Source: Chaunax sp. Z400 (lineage: Eukaryota > Chordata > Actinopteri > Lophiiformes > Chaunacidae). Taken from it: a DNA stretch of 64,000 nucleotides. The notes below the pieces were generated by a model. That model did not search any database and was not told the origin of the DNA. It saw only the letters and a list, made by a program, of their open reading frames with translations. Location of the stretch: NCBI GenBank assembly GCA_037577475.1, contig CM075184.1, forward strand, positions 12,886,094 through 12,950,093. The letters run 5' to 3'. This document shows positions 63,701 through 64,000 of this stretch, piece by piece. A program made the position numbers and the translations under genes. The stretch's first letter is position 1. Each line of letters begins with the position of its first letter.

Positions 63701-63907
63701 AAATCCCATTTATCTCTGACAATACTATGTAAACACATACTCACCCGAGGGGGCGCTCTTACACTTCTGTACGTTACACTTCTGGGTGGTCTCAGGCTGC
63801 AGCTCATGGTCACATTGTGTCTGATCCACTGCCTCCTCTGTCTCAGCCTTTGTGTTAACACATTTGATGAGTCGGCGCTGCATTCCACCACCACAAGAAG
63901 CTGAACA
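52580..63907 (-). CDS. adamts7: ADAMTS7-type secreted metalloprotease, last two coding exons only
   Basis: Two exons are visible, 5' to 3': 63907-63745 and 52725-52580, joined by an 11.0-kb intron with matching phase (G|GA). The first encodes a thrombospondin type 1 repeat: CSASCGGGMQRRLIKCVNT..., six Cys, ending CNVQKCKSAPSG. The last encodes the PLAC domain: CVRDRLTNRFCQTLRWLGRC, HLANIRAQCCRTCSQHS, stop at 52580-52582. Human ADAMTS7 ends with the same order: a CGGGVQRRLVKCVNT repeat, then a CERDRL...GRC...CCRSC PLAC domain. The catalytic domain and other repeats lie right of the window. From family knowledge, it is a secreted protease that cuts cartilage oligomeric matrix protein and acts in vascular smooth muscle. 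Orthology to ADAMTS12, the nearest paralogue, is not excluded, but the PLAC ending favours ADAMTS7. Confidence 0.88.
52726..58590. other. adamts7 last intron, 3' half
   Basis: It contains the 'tttcggc' repeat (53140-53230) and an 'acctccaccaaggcc' repeat (55010-55240). A (CATC)n run lies near 57463-57482. Open frames up to 114 codons (55699-56043) show no domain and overlap repeat-like sequence ('catggatccggatccactt'). No RNA gene was recognised. Confidence 0.45.
58591..58905 (-). repeat. SINE-like repeat, copy E
   Basis: Reverse orientation, best-preserved body: 'attcattttctgtaactgct', 'cctatcccagctgactttgg', 'gtcaatttagagtcaccaat', 'ggaggaagccggagaaccca' and 'aaagtcccaggtcctcaggt'. It stops near the B box, so most of the head is lost. 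Confidence 0.9.
58906..60660. other. adamts7 last intron, middle
   Basis: No repeat family, exon or RNA gene that I can name. Confidence 0.4.
60668..60767. repeat. (GATA)n microsatellite with two interruptions
   Basis: About 23 GATA units, broken at about 60705-60713 and again near 60740-60748 by 'gacagata', in the adamts7 last intron. Confidence 0.97.
60780..61320 (+). repeat. Common teleost interspersed repeat
   Basis: 'cgccatggcagcatggcgga', 'tcgccatgaaagaggaagtt' and the end 'agtgcaagggcccattctac' then 'gctgcttgcagctttaat' occur in the usual order of a widespread fish repeat. Confidence 0.5.
61321..63742. other. adamts7 last intron, 5' part
   Basis: AT-rich intron. Frame 62252-62581 (109 codons) has no domain. 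Nothing else was recognised. Confidence 0.4.
63743..63759 (+). promoter_or_regulatory. CTCF-like motif over an adamts7 exon-intron border
   Basis: ACCCGAGGGGGCGCTCT resembles the CTCF core (AGGGGGCGCT) and spans the splice donor of the thrombospondin-repeat exon. Confidence 0.35.
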
Positions 63908-64000
63908 CTGTGGAGTTTTGAAAAGTATTTAAATGTTTTGCACAGTGGATTTGTCCTTTTTGCCGCAACAATTTCTCATGGCATGTTGTCCCACCCAATC

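Noticed and set aside
52580..63907. ADAMTS-like (non-protease) gene or THSD4
   Set aside because: The order CGGGxQRRLxKCVNT then PLAC with RDRL...GRC...CCRxC fits ADAMTS7 better; the catalytic part is outside the window so this rests on the C-terminus only.
1..64000. CRISPR array, operon, phage or bacterial defence system
   Set aside because: All genes are spliced vertebrate genes; direct repeats are microsatellites or SINE copies with no regular spacers.
1..64000. tRNA, rRNA or microRNA genes
   Set aside because: tRNA-like boxes occur only in SINE heads; no cloverleaf or known microRNA hairpin was recognised by eye, though a covariance-model search was not possible.

Overview
The window is a piece of teleost fish nuclear genome. 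It is AT-rich and intron-rich, with GT-AG splice sites, long microsatellites, and many fish-type interspersed repeats (tRNA-derived SINEs, Tc1 and LINE fragments). Five protein-coding genes were reconstructed exon by exon. From left to right they are trip4 (minus strand, 3' part outside the window), an alpha7-type nicotinic acetylcholine receptor subunit gene (minus, complete, 10 exons, 500 codons), cln6 (plus, complete, 7 exons, 304 codons), calml4 (plus, complete, 5 exons, 153 codons) and the last two coding exons of adamts7 (minus, the rest lies beyond the right edge). The human counterparts all lie on chromosome 15, and CLN6-CALML4 are head-to-tail neighbours there too, so this looks like an old conserved linkage group. 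Percomorph origin is likely but not proven.

Layout: 36-3321 trip4; 3322-5709 intergenic with one SINE and another repeat; 5710-32083 receptor gene with large introns holding a Tc1 relic, a decayed LINE, a second LINE 3' end, a hairpin MITE, SINEs and an opposite-strand coiled-coil pseudogene (about 28.2-29.35 kb); 32084-34393 divergent intergenic region between the receptor gene and cln6; 34394-41326 cln6; 41327-44970 intergenic; 44971-48528 calml4 with a 665-bp foldback transposon in intron 3; 48529-52579 intergenic; 52580-63907 adamts7 3' end, with an 11-kb last intron.

The genes do not form a pathway together. trip4 is a transcription cofactor and ribosome-quality-control factor. The receptor gene encodes a ligand-gated cation channel. 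cln6 is an ER protein for lysosomal enzyme export. calml4 is a calmodulin-like myosin light chain. adamts7 is a secreted metalloprotease. No bacterial-style system, CRISPR array or RNA gene was seen. The most unusual items are the foldback element with an apparent 6-bp target duplication, the nested coiled-coil relic with a downstream 110-bp duplication that looks like a duplicated micro-exon, the CA/TG microsatellite touching a receptor splice donor, and an antisense exon-like hydrophobic peptide in cln6 intron 5. All calls come from reading the sequence; no alignment was run.
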